From Rhynchopus sp. YZ270_cl-10 (taxonomy: Eukaryota; Euglenozoa; Diplonemea; Diplonemida; Diplonemidae): a stretch of 64,000 nucleotides of DNA. Each line of letters starts with the position of its first letter. Position 1 is the first letter of the stretch. The stretch lies in the NCBI GenBank assembly GCA_964035575.1, contig OZ037872.1, positions 372,001-436,000 on the forward strand, written 5' to 3'. Positions 9,532 through 19,681 of the stretch are shown one piece after another. A program made the position numbers and the translations under genes. The notes under the pieces were generated by a model that worked only from the letters and a program-made list of their open reading frames with translations, was not told where the DNA came from and ran no database searches.

Positions 9532-11728
9532 TCATTTTTCGGAGAAGGTGAGTTCGAGCATTTCCTCCTTTGCAAGAAGAGCTACGGTCATGACGTGGTC
9601 AGATCGCTTTGCGTCGCACTGTGGAGGGGTTGTTTAGTCAAATTCGAACGGCGAAAATCACCTTTTTTTTTTGTGACAACTGCCTTGCAAAGGTTGTAGG
9701 GGAGGAAATGAAAACATATCTGAGTTGTGCCCGAATTTTTTTGGTGTGAGCGATGTAAACACGACACAACTTATTCACAGAAAAGTTTTTGATTTTGTCC
9801 CTACACACTCCACAAAAATCCGGTGCGATCAACGAAAAATTCTTTTTCTGATTTCGTTTCTTTCTTTATCAGACTAGCTTAAACTCAGATAACAGTTTTT
9901 ATCCCCGCTTGAGACCATGAATTTCACGCCCCTTCACAAAATCGTGAAGGAGGTGCGTGAATTTATTTTCCGGTATTTCACGCTCAAAAAATAAATTCAC
10001 GCTCAGAAAAATAAATTCACGCTCAGAAAAATAAATTCACGCTCAGAAAAATAAATTCACGCTCAGAAAATCGTAGAACTGAACTCTCGAAAATTTTTTT
10101 GGAGGCCTTTGGAGGCCCAATTTTGCAATTAAAGCCAGAAAAGAGGCATTTTGAGCCATTCTGGGGGTCTCAAACGCATTTTTGAGTTAATTTTCTGTAT
10201 CACACAAACCACGGATTTACACGTTTTTTTTCCCAAATTTTCATCAAAAAATCCCAAATGAGACCTCAAAAACGTGCGAGGGCACCTGTGGAGAGTGAGT
10301 CCGACACGAACACAAGTGACTCATCGTCATCGTCTTCCTCATCTTCATCAGAAGTACAGCCGCGTAAGCGCCACAAACCCGCTGCACCAGTTCTGGCTCA
10401 AGGCGCTGTCCAGCGCTAAGAGTTCCACATCAAAAAACTGAATCAAAAATCATCATAAAAAGAACCACCCCACCCTCGTCTCTTTGTACGTGAAAACGGG
10501 TTGTGAAATTCATGGTCTCATTTGGAGATAAAATAATATATTTTCGTGAATTTATACCAGTATTTCACTTACAGGTGGAAACAGCCCTCGGGGAAGCATT
10601 TTTCCCCTCGGGCTTCGCCCTCGGGAAAAAATGCTTCCCCTCGGGCTGTTTCCACCTGTGCGTGAAATACTGGAAAATAAATTCACGATAATAATATATA
10701 TTATTTCCTTTTCTTTTCAAAATACAAATCTCAAACCATACCTGTTTCGCACACGCCCGAATATGCCTGAGATAGTCGACATCTGTCTGCAGATAAGACA
10801 AATCTACGGACGCGAAGTGCACCGGATGGATGTAGTCTGCATGCGCCGCAGCCGACACTAGGTCCTCCGCACTGCTTCCTGCACGAGGCAGCAGGGGTAA
10901 GATCGCTGGCAGGTCACGCTTCTCAAGGACACTATCGACAAAGCTGTGCACACCCTTGACAGGAAACACAAACACCCCACTCGGCACCGCCTCCCTCTTC
11001 ACTATCATAAGCTCCATGAGGGGCGGGATGCCGAGACCAGACCCTGATGCCTTTTGCGGGAAAATCGGGTCACTTTGCATTCCACACGACGCAAAGCTGA
11101 GGTCACTTCCACCTGCCTCTGACGGCTCGTCGTCTCTCGTTGCTAGAACAGCCTGCTCTGCGACTGCATGCAAAAAGGCAAACCCATCCGCAGACACAGC
11201 CGTCCCCTCCTCCATCACAGCAACGTGCTGCATCGGGTATGCATACTTACGTACAACCGCCTGCACACCTTGCATCAGACCTGCCATACCAGGGGTGTCG
11301 ATTACCTCGATTTTGTAGACATCGTGCAGATGTTTTGAAATACGTTTTTCGCAGGACTCGAGCAGCTCTTTGGAGGTGACAGCGTGGATTGCGAAGAGGG
11401 TTGGTACCGTATCCAGATGGATGGCCGTGCATGGGACCACCAAAGGCACTCTGCGATGCTGCAGGATGCGCTGTGCAGTGTCCGCATCCTCCTGCACCTT
11501 CAGCATGGCGGCCATGTATTGGTACATATCCGCCTGCTGGCTCATGCTGTCATGCGCTAGGTGCATCTCCTTCCGTTCCATACGCCCCACAATCTCCTGC
11601 ACCTGCCGCCCGCATATCCCATAGGAAGTGACCTGCAGCACCCACACCAGCCCCCAGATCAGCAGCAGCGCGCTGACAAGCCCGGTCAATAGCTGCTGGT
11701 TCGACCAGTACGCACGACCCCCGACCAT
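9532..11728 (-). CDS. Type II membrane protein, GT13 (GnT-I)-like glycosyltransferase candidate; two exons
   Basis: Exon 1 is 10742-11728 and exon 2 is 9532-9618, joined by a 1,123-nt intron (9619-10741) with CAG|GTATGG donor and CCACAG acceptor in phase 0. The product is about 357 aa. Reading through the donor instead would run into a palindromic repeat, so the longer single ORF to 10565 is rejected. One membrane segment near residues 12-32 follows a short N-terminus, which gives a type II topology typical of Golgi enzymes. The motif VAVMEEGTAVSADGF sits where GT13 enzymes have an acidic metal-binding EDD followed by V-x-PDFF. The preceding VPLVVPCTAIHLDTV block also fits the fold's first strand. 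The acidic triplet is EEG rather than EDD, so activity is uncertain. Acceptor TAG at 11747-11749 lies 18 nt before the ATG. Confidence 0.6.
9991..10070. repeat. Tandem repeat, 4 x 20 bp
   Basis: Four perfect copies of ATAAATTCACGCTCAGAAAA, preceded by a partial copy at 9980-9990. It is located in the subterminal region of the TIR element. The core TAAATTCACG recurs at the neighbouring palindrome (10532-10706), so the two units are related. Confidence 0.85.
10258..10419 (+). CDS. Possible 53-aa basic/serine-rich peptide of the TIR element
   Basis: A short ATG-to-TAA frame, the only plausible plus-strand coding sequence in the window. The product starts MRPQKRARAPVESES, contains a run of ten serines and ends with QPRKRHKPAAPVL and AQGAVQR. 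The two basic patches resemble nuclear localisation signals. It has no catalytic motif and is too short to be a transposase. It could be the N-terminal remnant of a larger element protein, a stand-alone accessory peptide, or chance. Its GC content is higher than the surrounding intron, which weakly favours coding origin. Confidence 0.3.
   Translation: MRPQKRARAPVESESDTNTSDSSSSSSSSSSEVQPRKRHKPAAPVLAQGAVQR
10532..10706. repeat. Long palindrome in the GT13-like gene intron
   Basis: Arms of roughly 80 nt, with AATAATATA...CGTGAATTTAT...CCAGTATTTCAC at the left and the mirrored sequence at the right. The core carries CAGGTGGAAACAGCCC and its complement around a TTCGCC-type loop near 10617. It sits 12 bp from the TIR element and shares its GTGAATTTATTTTCC / GTATTTCACG words. 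Confidence 0.7.
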
Positions 11729-11817
11729 TAGTAAGCCGTAAAAGCTCTAAAAGGTATCTCCCATGCCGTGTTGTGGTGTTCTGTGAGGGTCGCTTGAGTG
11801 GTTATAAAAGAAAATCT

Positions 11818-11856
11818 GTAAGATGAACCTAAGCTCTCATCTTAGTCACCTTAGAA
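11818..11856. repeat. Family 1 hairpin repeat, copy 2
   Basis: TAAGATGA on the left pairs with TCACCTTA on the right (8 bp including one G-U pair). The inner stem CTAAG/CTTAG pairs 5 bp, and the loop reads CTCTCAT on the plus strand. This is the best-paired copy together with 61102-61140. Confidence 0.65.
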
Positions 11857-11871
11857 AAAAAGACAAAAAAT

Positions 11872-11913
11872 TGTAAGATAACTTCCTTTCGTGCACACAT
11901 CTTTTACCACTAT
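11872..11913. repeat. Family 1 hairpin repeat, copy 3 (diverged)
   Basis: TGTAAGATAACTTCC, then TTTCGTGCACACATCTTTTA. The outer arms AAGAT and ATCTT are kept and the loop word is CCTTTCGTG. It is adjacent to copy 2. Confidence 0.45.
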
Positions 11914-12203
11914 CGTGCGGGAACAACGCTGTATTTTACATTTCACAAAAGACGATTGTTCGGATGATGTTGTCACCCTATCTTGCATTGCAGCATAAGG
12001 GAAGAGATATTCCACCTCTCGAGCATGCAGTAAAGTACGACCAAAATGAACATCGGTCTCCGGTTGTAGACAAATCAGTGCAGAAAAGAGTTGAAAAGTG
12101 CAAAAATGGGGGTACTTTATTTTTTCGTGCCCTTTTGTGTATTGCCTCTCTACTCTATTACAAAACCTCCCAAAATACCCAAAAAAATAATCTAAAATCG
12201 TTA

Positions 12204-15200
12204 TCAATCCTTCATTGAGAGCACCTTCTCACGGAGCCAGATGTGGTACTCTAGGCGGGTTGCTTTGTCCCAGGGGAGGCATTTGGCGAGGAGCTCGTCG
12301 GCGGTCACTTTGGGGAGGGAGGCGTCTTGGGCACAACGGCGTTGGAGAAGTGTTTCGAGGCGGATGACTTCGGACGACGTCAGGAAGGCGCCACCAGCAC
12401 CACCGCGGCCCCCACCCCCGCCGCCTCGCCTCTGCGAGACCAACTCCCCTTGCTCGTAGCCCAGGAGCGACTCCAACGCCTTGCTGCTCCCTCCCATCGC
12501 CGCCGACGCAGCGTACCCACCTGCCGCCCCCGCTGCCGCACCCCTCTGCCTTCCACCCCTCTCCCTCACCACCGCCCTCGGTTTCAATGCCGCAAACAAC
12601 CTCTCCCTTGGCACCCCCATCTCCCTATCACGCCCTCGCAGAACCGTTGCAAATTGCGCGGCAAGATGCCCCACACCACAGGGCGCCATTACAGAGCGAA
12701 GTTCTGCCGCGCTGACTCGGGTTCCAGGAAGACGGGATAGAGCTTGTCTTGGTGTTCCATAGTACCGTAGCATTGCTTCGCGGACTACCGGAAGCAGGCC
12801 AACAGATGGGGCTACACCCTCAGGTTTTCTGCGTGGGGAAGAGGTGGTGGTGTTGGAGCATATCGCAACCCCTGGTGATTTGTCTACGTTGTGACTCCGT
12901 TGGGGGCTCCGCGAAGCGCTTCCACTCCGGCTTGCAGTGCGGTAACGCTGCCGCACCTTGGTTAAAACCTGGTCCACCGTTTCCCCTGGAGGCACCGAAG
13001 TTTGTGTTACAGTTTTGGGCGCTCTGCTATTCTGCCGCCTCGAAGACGCAACACGCTGCGCTGCACGGCGTACTGCTTCTTCATTCGCACGCTTCGCCAC
13101 CGCTGCTGCCACCACATGGTCATATACAAACGACTCCACTCCAACCTTTTCCTGCATCTGATCCGAAACCGAACGCCCCGGCGCGCTTCGTGCCCTTCTC
13201 TGATCTCCACCGCCACCACCACTTCTCAAAGGGGACACCCTCTTCTGCGACAACCCCCTCGGCACATCAGAAGAAGACTCACTCAAGACAGAATGCGAAG
13301 AGGAAACCGAAGACGACGACTCAGTAAACTCACAGCGAATTGGGGTAGCCTCTTCTTTACCACCCTCTTCCTGCGACCCACCGTGATGAGAGCTGGAACT
13401 TGGCATTCTTGGAGTGCTGTTACTATCACTATCGTTCTCTGTGGAGGGAGAGGGCTTGAAGGGCGTTGGCAGCACGCTAGGCGGGGTGTGACTACGGCTT
13501 CGACTATGCGGGACTGGAGAGAGGTCCGGAATGGAGGCGTCATGATGACGTTGTGGAGATATGTATAGTCGCGATGCCTCCCCCTCAGTTTGTGTCCAGC
13601 TTGTAAAGAGGAGAGCCGGGGAGAACAGCTCAGCGCGCTGTCTCTTTGCGTTGATAGCATCAAGCTTCTGCCTTGAAGCCCAGGACCGTTCTTTTTCCGA
13701 TAAAAGCTCCCTCTCCAGGTCCCCCCGCTGTGAAGCTGCAGATGACAACACCTCCGCCCTTCGCTGAGAAAACTCCCGAAGATCCTCCTGTCCTCGCATC
13801 TCCGCCGCGTGCAGGTTTCTCTCTGCGTCGTGTAGCTGTGATGATAATATGCTAACCTCTTCTCTAGCTTGTTGAAGAAGTTCAAAATCAATATTTTTTT
13901 CCGTTTGTATCCCCTTTTCAAGAGCACCAAAAAAATGTGTCTGTGTAGACGATGTAACCATGGTATGCTGTGGTGTTGCCTGTTGTTGTTGTTGTAGTTC
14001 TCTCAAACAGACGCCTCGCTTTTCAATTTCCTCAGCAATCTGTGCTGCGTATTGATGTTCCCTCGCGGTGGTGGCGGTTTTCATGTCGGAGACCTCTCTG
14101 GCGAGAAGCGCTTTTTCTTCGATGGTTTCCGTCAATTTTGCTCGTAAAGAAGTTACCTCGATGTTTAGTGCAGCCTCTTGTGCGAGTTTGACTTCAAGAA
14201 AGGTGTTGTCATCATCCGCAGCGCGTTCCATCAAACTTTGCAAGGAGGCTTCGTGGGTGCGGGCCTGGGTTTTTAATAGGCGCCGTGCGGTATCTTTTTC
14301 TTCTTCTTCTTTGGCTAGCTTTTCTGCTAGCGAGGTTTGGGATGCAGACAGCTGGAGTACTTCCTTCTCGAGGGCACGGAGTTGGGTTTGCTCCTTTTGA
14401 AGCGTTTCGCGGAGCTGTGCTGCAATCTGCGCTTCTTCGCGTGGTGCGCGCGACAAAGCAAGCTTCATCTCCGCAACCTCTGCTGTTCGTTCATCTAACT
14501 GCTGTTGAGTTTGAAGCAGATCTCTATTTGTTGATATCAGCTTTTGCTTTAATAAGCGGTCCTCCTTTTCGTTCACCGATTCCGCCCATTGCTCTGAATC
14601 CAGCAATTCTGTGAGAACCGGGCGTGGGGAAGAAGGTGCATTAGTTAACCTTAGAGGAGAGTCTGAGAGAGGCTGTGGCTTTGCTGTCCAATGCTCTATG
14701 GCGCCTTCTGCGCGGAGGGTGGTTACCTCAGCCTCGAGCTCGCGGACTCTGCGTTGCAAGGTAGATGCATTGCGTTCTTCATCACGATGTGCGGTCCGTA
14801 CAGCCTGCCCCCTCTCCCTCTCTAATGAAAGCGTCTTCTCTAAGCTTGCAACTCTTGCTGAAATTTCATTTAATTTTCTGTCCTTATCCCGAACAACTCC
14901 CTGGAGTACCCCCTTCTCATCATGCAGCCGTGCACTATCCTTCAGCAATCCATCTCTCTCATCTGCAAGAAGAATGACCGTTTTGTGTAGCGGATCCGAT
15001 TGTGGCGGAGTAGGCGCTGGGGTGATTGTGATAGTAGGGCTGGTAGGTTTCATTGCGACCAGTTTAACCTGGGATTCTAATCGAGAGTTTTCTGATCGGA
15101 GTGTTGCGACCTCTGTTTGAAGACTTTCTGTCAATTTTTGTGATGTTTCGTACGCAAGACAATCCGCAAAGTCTCCTACTTCGCATATGCTTGACAATCT

Positions 15201-16712
15201 TTTAAGCAGACTGGTAGAGCTGGGTTTTCGAATTTGTGCTTCTTCTCTTCCTATAAGAAGGTCTTCCAGGACTGATTCCATTTCATCTTTTAATGCCTCC
15301 AATCTGCGAGCCTCCACCGCCCAATCCCGTCGCCGTCTTTCTCGTACAATAGCAGCTACCTTCGCTAACCTTTGCAATCCTCCTTGTAAACGCGCGATGC
15401 TTGCAACACCATTCCCACCTTCCGCACCAAATGAAGTCTCCACATCAGAAATTGGATGAGAAATAGATGGTGTATCGTCATGGCTGTCTAACAGCATTTC
15501 CGCAAAATCTGTATTTTTTTGTACCTCCATTTCTTCCACAACCGAATCATCCTCTGTTCGAAGCTGCAACACCCCCGCGGTCGGTCCTCCTCCCCCTCCC
15601 CCATTGTTATCCGACAAGTCATATGATATAGCGGTTTTCACGGTTTCTCTTACCTTCCTTAAAGGGGGTGTGGCTATAATCCCTCCTTCTGTCTCAATCC
15701 CTGGAGATGCAACGATCGGAGAAGGCATCATAGGCAGTGCTGTTGGAGGTGTTGCGGTTTGTGTTTCCCCGCCATAGAGTGCGCGCTCCAAAGAAAGGGC
15801 AGAGTTTTGCTCTTCTGAAGGGGTAGAGGGGCTTGCGAATTCGCGAGAATTGATGACCGTTTCTAGGTCGGAATTTCTGTGGATTGGTGGGCGTACTGGA
15901 GAATGTCCGTCAGTGTTTGATTCTGTTGGGGATGTGAAGGAAGGGTCCCTAGGAGATGCCTCGTCTTCTCCTGAAGTGTCTTCGATATCGGTCAGATCTG
16001 ATTCCATCCCACTCCGTTCTCGTGTAGGAGAAGGCTCCAACGCAGGGTCGGAAACGATTTCGGGAGTATCGCTGTTCCCTCTTCTCCCCGCCTTCGGTTT
16101 GTCCGAAGGAACCAAATCCGCAAACGCAGAGATTTTAACTGGAGTCCCCATCGCCTCTGTGCTTGGAGACAACGACCACATCGCTTCGTCATCCTTCTGC
16201 GCCTCCTCCGACAACGAACTTAGGGTGCTTCTATTGTCGTATCCTGAAGGGGAGCAGGCATCCGCTTCGCACGATGTCTCATGAAATGGAGGTGGCAAGG
16301 CGAAGTGGGATACTGGAGTGTCCTTCCCTTTTGATGACACCTCTGAAGGAGCCTCCGTTAAAGACGACCCAGAAGACGACGATACGTCATCACCTCTCCT
16401 TGAAGGCGTCTGTTCCCCTGTTAACGGTGTTCCCTTTGATTGTGGTGTTGTTGCAGCTTTCTGTGGTGTAACGGCAGGAGATGACAATACTGAGGATGGA
16501 TCCACAGAAGGCGAAGACTGCAGAGAAGGGGAAGAGGAAGAAGAAGGAGAAGAAGGCTGTGCTGGTGACCGAGACGGTGAGGACTTCTCTGAAAGTCGTG
16601 TTGCAGGAGGCGGCGACGCGGTTCTGCTGCCACTGTTGTTCCCTAGGGCTTCAACCCCTTCTGAACCGGAGGATGTTAAAGTATCACCATCCGTGGATTC
16701 TGTGTCGCTCAT
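12204..16712 (-). CDS. Large disordered and coiled-coil protein
   Basis: 1502 aa in one exon. It is not recognised as a named family. Residues 1-430 are rich in Ser, Thr, Pro, Glu and Asp, with many SP/TP sites. Residues about 430-1030 are heptad-rich coiled coil (for example LRALEKEVLQLSASQTSLAE). Residues 1050-1310 are again Ser/Arg-rich. The last 190 residues are more ordered and begin AMLRYYGTPRQALSRLPG, interrupted by a glycine-rich insert, and end in a helical segment TRLEYHIWLREKVLSMKD. The architecture suggests a cytoskeletal or basal-body scaffold, but this is inference from shape only. A weaker acceptor (CAAAG) lies about 20 nt before the ATG. Upstream is a 9-bp tandem repeat (GAGAGAAAT x3). 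Confidence 0.75.
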   Translation of the reverse strand: MSDTESTDGDTLTSSGSEGVEALGNNSGSRTASPPPATRLSEKSSPSRSPAQPSSPSSSSSPSLQSSPSVDPSSVLSSPAVTPQKAATTPQSKGTPLTGEQTPSRRGDDVSSSSGSSLTEAPSEVSSKGKDTPVSHFALPPPFHETSCEADACSPSGYDNRSTLSSLSEEAQKDDEAMWSLSPSTEAMGTPVKISAFADLVPSDKPKAGRRGNSDTPEIVSDPALEPSPTRERSGMESDLTDIEDTSGEDEASPRDPSFTSPTESNTDGHSPVRPPIHRNSDLETVINSREFASPSTPSEEQNSALSLERALYGGETQTATPPTALPMMPSPIVASPGIETEGGIIATPPLRKVRETVKTAISYDLSDNNGGGGGGPTAGVLQLRTEDDSVVEEMEVQKNTDFAEMLLDSHDDTPSISHPISDVETSFGAEGGNGVASIARLQGGLQRLAKVAAIVRERRRRDWAVEARRLEALKDEMESVLEDLLIGREEAQIRKPSSTSLLKRLSSICEVGDFADCLAYETSQKLTESLQTEVATLRSENSRLESQVKLVAMKPTSPTITITPAPTPPQSDPLHKTVILLADERDGLLKDSARLHDEKGVLQGVVRDKDRKLNEISARVASLEKTLSLERERGQAVRTAHRDEERNASTLQRRVRELEAEVTTLRAEGAIEHWTAKPQPLSDSPLRLTNAPSSPRPVLTELLDSEQWAESVNEKEDRLLKQKLISTNRDLLQTQQQLDERTAEVAEMKLALSRAPREEAQIAAQLRETLQKEQTQLRALEKEVLQLSASQTSLAEKLAKEEEEKDTARRLLKTQARTHEASLQSLMERAADDDNTFLEVKLAQEAALNIEVTSLRAKLTETIEEKALLAREVSDMKTATTAREHQYAAQIAEEIEKRGVCLRELQQQQQATPQHTMVTSSTQTHFFGALEKGIQTEKNIDFELLQQAREEVSILSSQLHDAERNLHAAEMRGQEDLREFSQRRAEVLSSAASQRGDLERELLSEKERSWASRQKLDAINAKRQRAELFSPALLFTSWTQTEGEASRLYISPQRHHDASIPDLSPVPHSRSRSHTPPSVLPTPFKPSPSTENDSDSNSTPRMPSSSSHHGGSQEEGGKEEATPIRCEFTESSSSVSSSHSVLSESSSDVPRGLSQKRVSPLRSGGGGGDQRRARSAPGRSVSDQMQEKVGVESFVYDHVVAAAVAKRANEEAVRRAAQRVASSRRQNSRAPKTVTQTSVPPGETVDQVLTKVRQRYRTASRSGSASRSPQRSHNVDKSPGVAICSNTTTSSPRRKPEGVAPSVGLLPVVREAMLRYYGTPRQALSRLPGTRVSAAELRSVMAPCGVGHLAAQFATVLRGRDREMGVPRERLFAALKPRAVVRERGGRQRGAAAGAAGGYAASAAMGGSSKALESLLGYEQGELVSQRRGGGGGGRGGAGGAFLTSSEVIRLETLLQRRCAQDASLPKVTADELLAKCLPWDKATRLEYHIWLREKVLSMKD

Positions 16713-17066
16713 TGTTTAAAAGGGTGACTCCACTTTGGGGGTGTGATTTAGGGGGTAGGGGAAAGGGAGAGGGGAGAGAAATGAGAGAAATGAGAGAAAT
16801 GAGAGTAAAAAGTGGTTCGTTTCGGAGAGAATTCCAAAAATTGAGAGGTGGGAGGGGAGGGGAGGGGATGGTGAAAAAAAAAACGGTTGACTCATGGAAA
16901 TGAATCCGTTTTTAGAAAATCGTTTCGAAGAGAGAAAAAGTGAGGTTATTAATGCAGGCAACTCCGACTGACCCACGTACGATGCCAGCTATCTGGAGGA
17001 AAGAAAGCAGAAGTACCCTGCGGCCAAGAACAGAAGATGTAACAAAAAAGAGTTCGTTTTTTTTCT
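16713..17066. other. Spacer with pyrimidine-rich leader
   Basis: On the minus strand a long C/T tract (about 16740-16880) precedes the coiled-coil gene. It includes three copies of the 9-mer GAGAGAAAT (plus strand, about 16775-16803). No gene is seen. Confidence 0.55.
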
Positions 17067-19681
17067 TCATCTCTCTGGGAATCCTACGAAGGATCCCCGC
17101 TTCTGCGCAGCGAAGGCCGCCTTTGAGATCGACATTTTCTTTGTTTGGAAGGGGGACACACCATCACCATTCGCAATACCACCACCACCACCACCACCAC
17201 CCCGCTCCACCACTTCCTCCTGTACATCTGCAAACAGCGAGCGTCGTCTGCTCCCAGCTGTACCTTTCATGCCTGCTTTGTTTGGGGTGGACTTTACGCT
17301 TCTGAGGATCCCTACTGAGCCTCCACCACCCGCACTCCCCTTTCTTGGGGAGAGCAGCGCGGATACGTCTGAGATACGTGGTGACGGTGTGGCGATCTTT
17401 GTTGCTTGGAGGGCAAGCTTTGCTATGGGCGGCTGGTTGACACCAGAATGGCTGTTGCTGAAGATGCAGGATGGGTTGCGCCGGATCAGCTCTGCGTGCA
17501 GTTCATCTTCAGAGTCGGTCTCGATGTCGCAGGGCCCACTTCTACTCAACTTCTTTGAGCGTACAGAGGTGGAACCGTTCCTTGCAGTGCGTGGGGTGCG
17601 TTTGGAGACCAGCCTGCTCACAAATTTGTCAACCGCAGCAGACTCACGGTCTTCAAGAGGTAGCGTCGCAGGCTGGTAGCCGACCATATCCACAGTGCCT
17701 CCACCTTCGGCCATACGGCGTAACGCTTCACTGAAGAGGCTGCCCACCTTTGCGTCTCGCATCTCAGACGCAGAGGACACCTCCTCAGCAAGATGCGCAA
17801 CCGCAGCCCCAAGGCTGTCTCTCAGACGCGACTTCGCACGATCCGCCATAGTGAGGTATTCACGCAGTGCATCGTGGGCAGGCTTCCGGAGGTCGCGGTT
17901 GGCAGCTGAAAAAAATTTTTTTGGGGGATTTTTTTCAAGAATTTTGGGGCATACATAGTTTGACCCAAAGCGCAGAAAGCTTTGCATGCGTACTGCCAAG
18001 CGTTTCATTGAACGATGCGAGAAATGTTGCAACAAGACTGCGGCAAGATGCTCCCAAGGGGTTTGCCTGGAGGAGGTGGAGCGGGGCAGCTATACAGGCG
18101 CAGGTGAAGTCAAGGGGTGAGAGGGTCGTGCTGGAACGCTTCCCCGGTGGTGTCTGCTTCGCGACCTTGGCGGGGGTATTGGTTACCACGGACGCTGGCG
18201 CTGTCTTCTTGTGGTACTGACTTTGCACCTGCTTGGAAGGGTCGAACCACACCAGGCTCTGAACCTCTTGTCTCTGCAGCGTCCGCATAGCCCATCGTAG
18301 TTCCCTCTCTGTAGCCGCAAGTTGTCGTTTCACTGAGACTAATGTCTCTTCTGCACGCCTCTGTTTGTCAAGCTTGTCGCTGAAGAGGGTGCTGTTTTCG
18401 TCGTGGAGGGCTTCGATTTCTGCGATTTTGCGGCTAAGTTGTCCAGTCTGCATTGTCCGCTGTTTGGTCATCTCATCAATGATAACTGATTTGCTGTCAG
18501 ACTCGCTTTGCAAGACACCCATCTTATCGCTAAGCTGTTTCATGGTGGCAGAGGCCTCGAGCAGAACCTTTTCAGAATGTGTCCGTTTCTGTTCGCTCTG
18601 TTCGAAGAGAAGGCGGAGAGAAACGACGTCGCTCTCAAGACGTATTTTATCCTGCGATTGATGCTCTTTTAAGTCTTTGTACTCATTTTCGCGTTGTAGA
18701 ATGGTTGCCTCGGCCGCAATATGCTGTTGCTGTATCGCCTGGCATGCAGTCAGCAGTCGGCTGTTCTCGCCTATCTGCGCCAAACATTTTTGGTTCTTCT
18801 TCCGCAAGCGGTCGCGGCAGCGTTGCTGAAAGACCCGCATCTCAGCACAAAGCTGCAAAACAAGCTTGCGTGCCTCCTCCAGCGTGCCGGGTGGGTTGAG
18901 GATGCAAGAGAACTCCGCATGCGATGCGCGTCGGGCTTGAACTGTAAAGTGGTTTTTAGATGGGTTTGGGTAATTAAATTTGGTATATTTGGAGGGAAGG
19001 GGAATACGTCTAAAAAAAAGAGTGAACAATACCTTCACCTCCCCCATCCCATGAGCCTTGCATGGCGACGCTGCTGAGCTGCACTGTGAGGTCGGTGTTG
19101 CTTGTCACTGCCTCGAAGTCGTCGTCAGATTCGTCTGCGGCGCGTGCGGGGAGGGGGTTGAGGAGGAGCGCGACGGCGCGGGGTGGGTCGTCGGAGGCTG
19201 AGCTGGCGACATCGTCACTGCCGCCACTACCTCCGCCTCCTCCTCCTCCGCCTATTACGTCTGCTGCGGTGTGTGCCTTTACCTTGACACGGCGTCGACG
19301 GCGTTGCTTGAGGAGAGGTGGTGGTGGTGGTGGCTCGTCTGTGGGTCGGTGTTGGTGGTTGCGGGAACACTGCTGCGGGACTAAAGGTGGTGGCAGCTTG
19401 TCTGCCAGCTCCCTCGGCTCTGGCTGCCATCTCTTCTGTTTGAGGTTGTTCAGCAACGACACCGCATCGCGCAGAGAGGCCTGCGTGCTGCTGGTGAGGA
19501 ACACACCTTGTTCGTTGCGGATCAGGCCCCGGCGCACCCCATGTGCACGTGCTGCGGGTGATGTCAACGGCGAGCACCCCCCCTGATCCTCAATCTCCAA
19601 AGCAACCTGCCTACTCTGCGACCTCGCAACCTTCTGCTCTGCCCGCAGGCTTGATATGAAAGAGGTGTCGTTTGCTAGCAT
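17067..19681 (-). CDS. Coiled-coil protein, three exons
   Basis: Exons 19033-19681, 17955-18941 and 17067-17905, with introns of 91 nt (GTATTG...ACAG) and 49 nt (GTATGC...TCAG), both in phase 1, so the frame is kept throughout. The product is about 824 aa. Residues 1-216 are Ser/Pro/Gly-rich with a basic KQRRRRRVKVKAH patch. Exon 2 encodes a continuous coiled coil (LQLCAEMRVFQQRCRDRLRK to ERELRWAMRTLQRQ). Its last third continues into exon 3 with a helical ANRDLRKPAHDALREY segment. The C-terminus is basic and glycine-rich (GILRSVKSTPNKAGMK). No enzyme motif is seen. It is probably cytoskeletal, and no family is recognised. The splice junctions are my prediction from frame and consensus. Confidence 0.7.

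Larger units (their letters stand above)
9910..10520. mobile_element. 611-bp element with perfect 18-bp terminal inverted repeats, inside an intron
   Basis: The left end TGAGACCATGAATTTCAC (9910-9927) and right end GTGAAATTCATGGTCTCA (10503-10520) are exact reverse complements. Inside are a small hairpin (CCTTCAC...GTGAAGG, about 9931-9947), a 20-bp tandem repeat (9991-10070) and a short plus-strand ORF (10258-10419). No target duplication is obvious. It lies wholly within the intron of the GT13-like gene, in inverse orientation relative to the small ORF. Most likely it is a non-autonomous DNA transposon; the family is not recognised. Confidence 0.6.
11729..12203. other. Spacer with two hairpin repeats
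   Basis: No gene. Carries family 1 hairpins at 11818-11856 and 11872-11913 and the acceptor of the GT13-like gene at 11747-11749. Confidence 0.55.

Noticed and set aside
9641-9665. tRNA T-arm-like word GTTCGAATTT (minus strand)
   Set aside because: The flanking bases do not pair as a T-stem and no anticodon or acceptor arm is found.
9638-9832. Minus-strand 64-codon frame as an exon of the GT13-like gene
   Set aside because: It would need a different acceptor and has no donor in the usual GTATG form. The CCACAG acceptor at 9619-9621 gives a cleaner end.
10565-10741. C-terminal extension of the GT13-like protein through the palindrome
   Set aside because: A CAG|GTATGG donor precedes it, and the downstream exon at 9532-9618 restores a clean frame. 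The extension is translated repeat.
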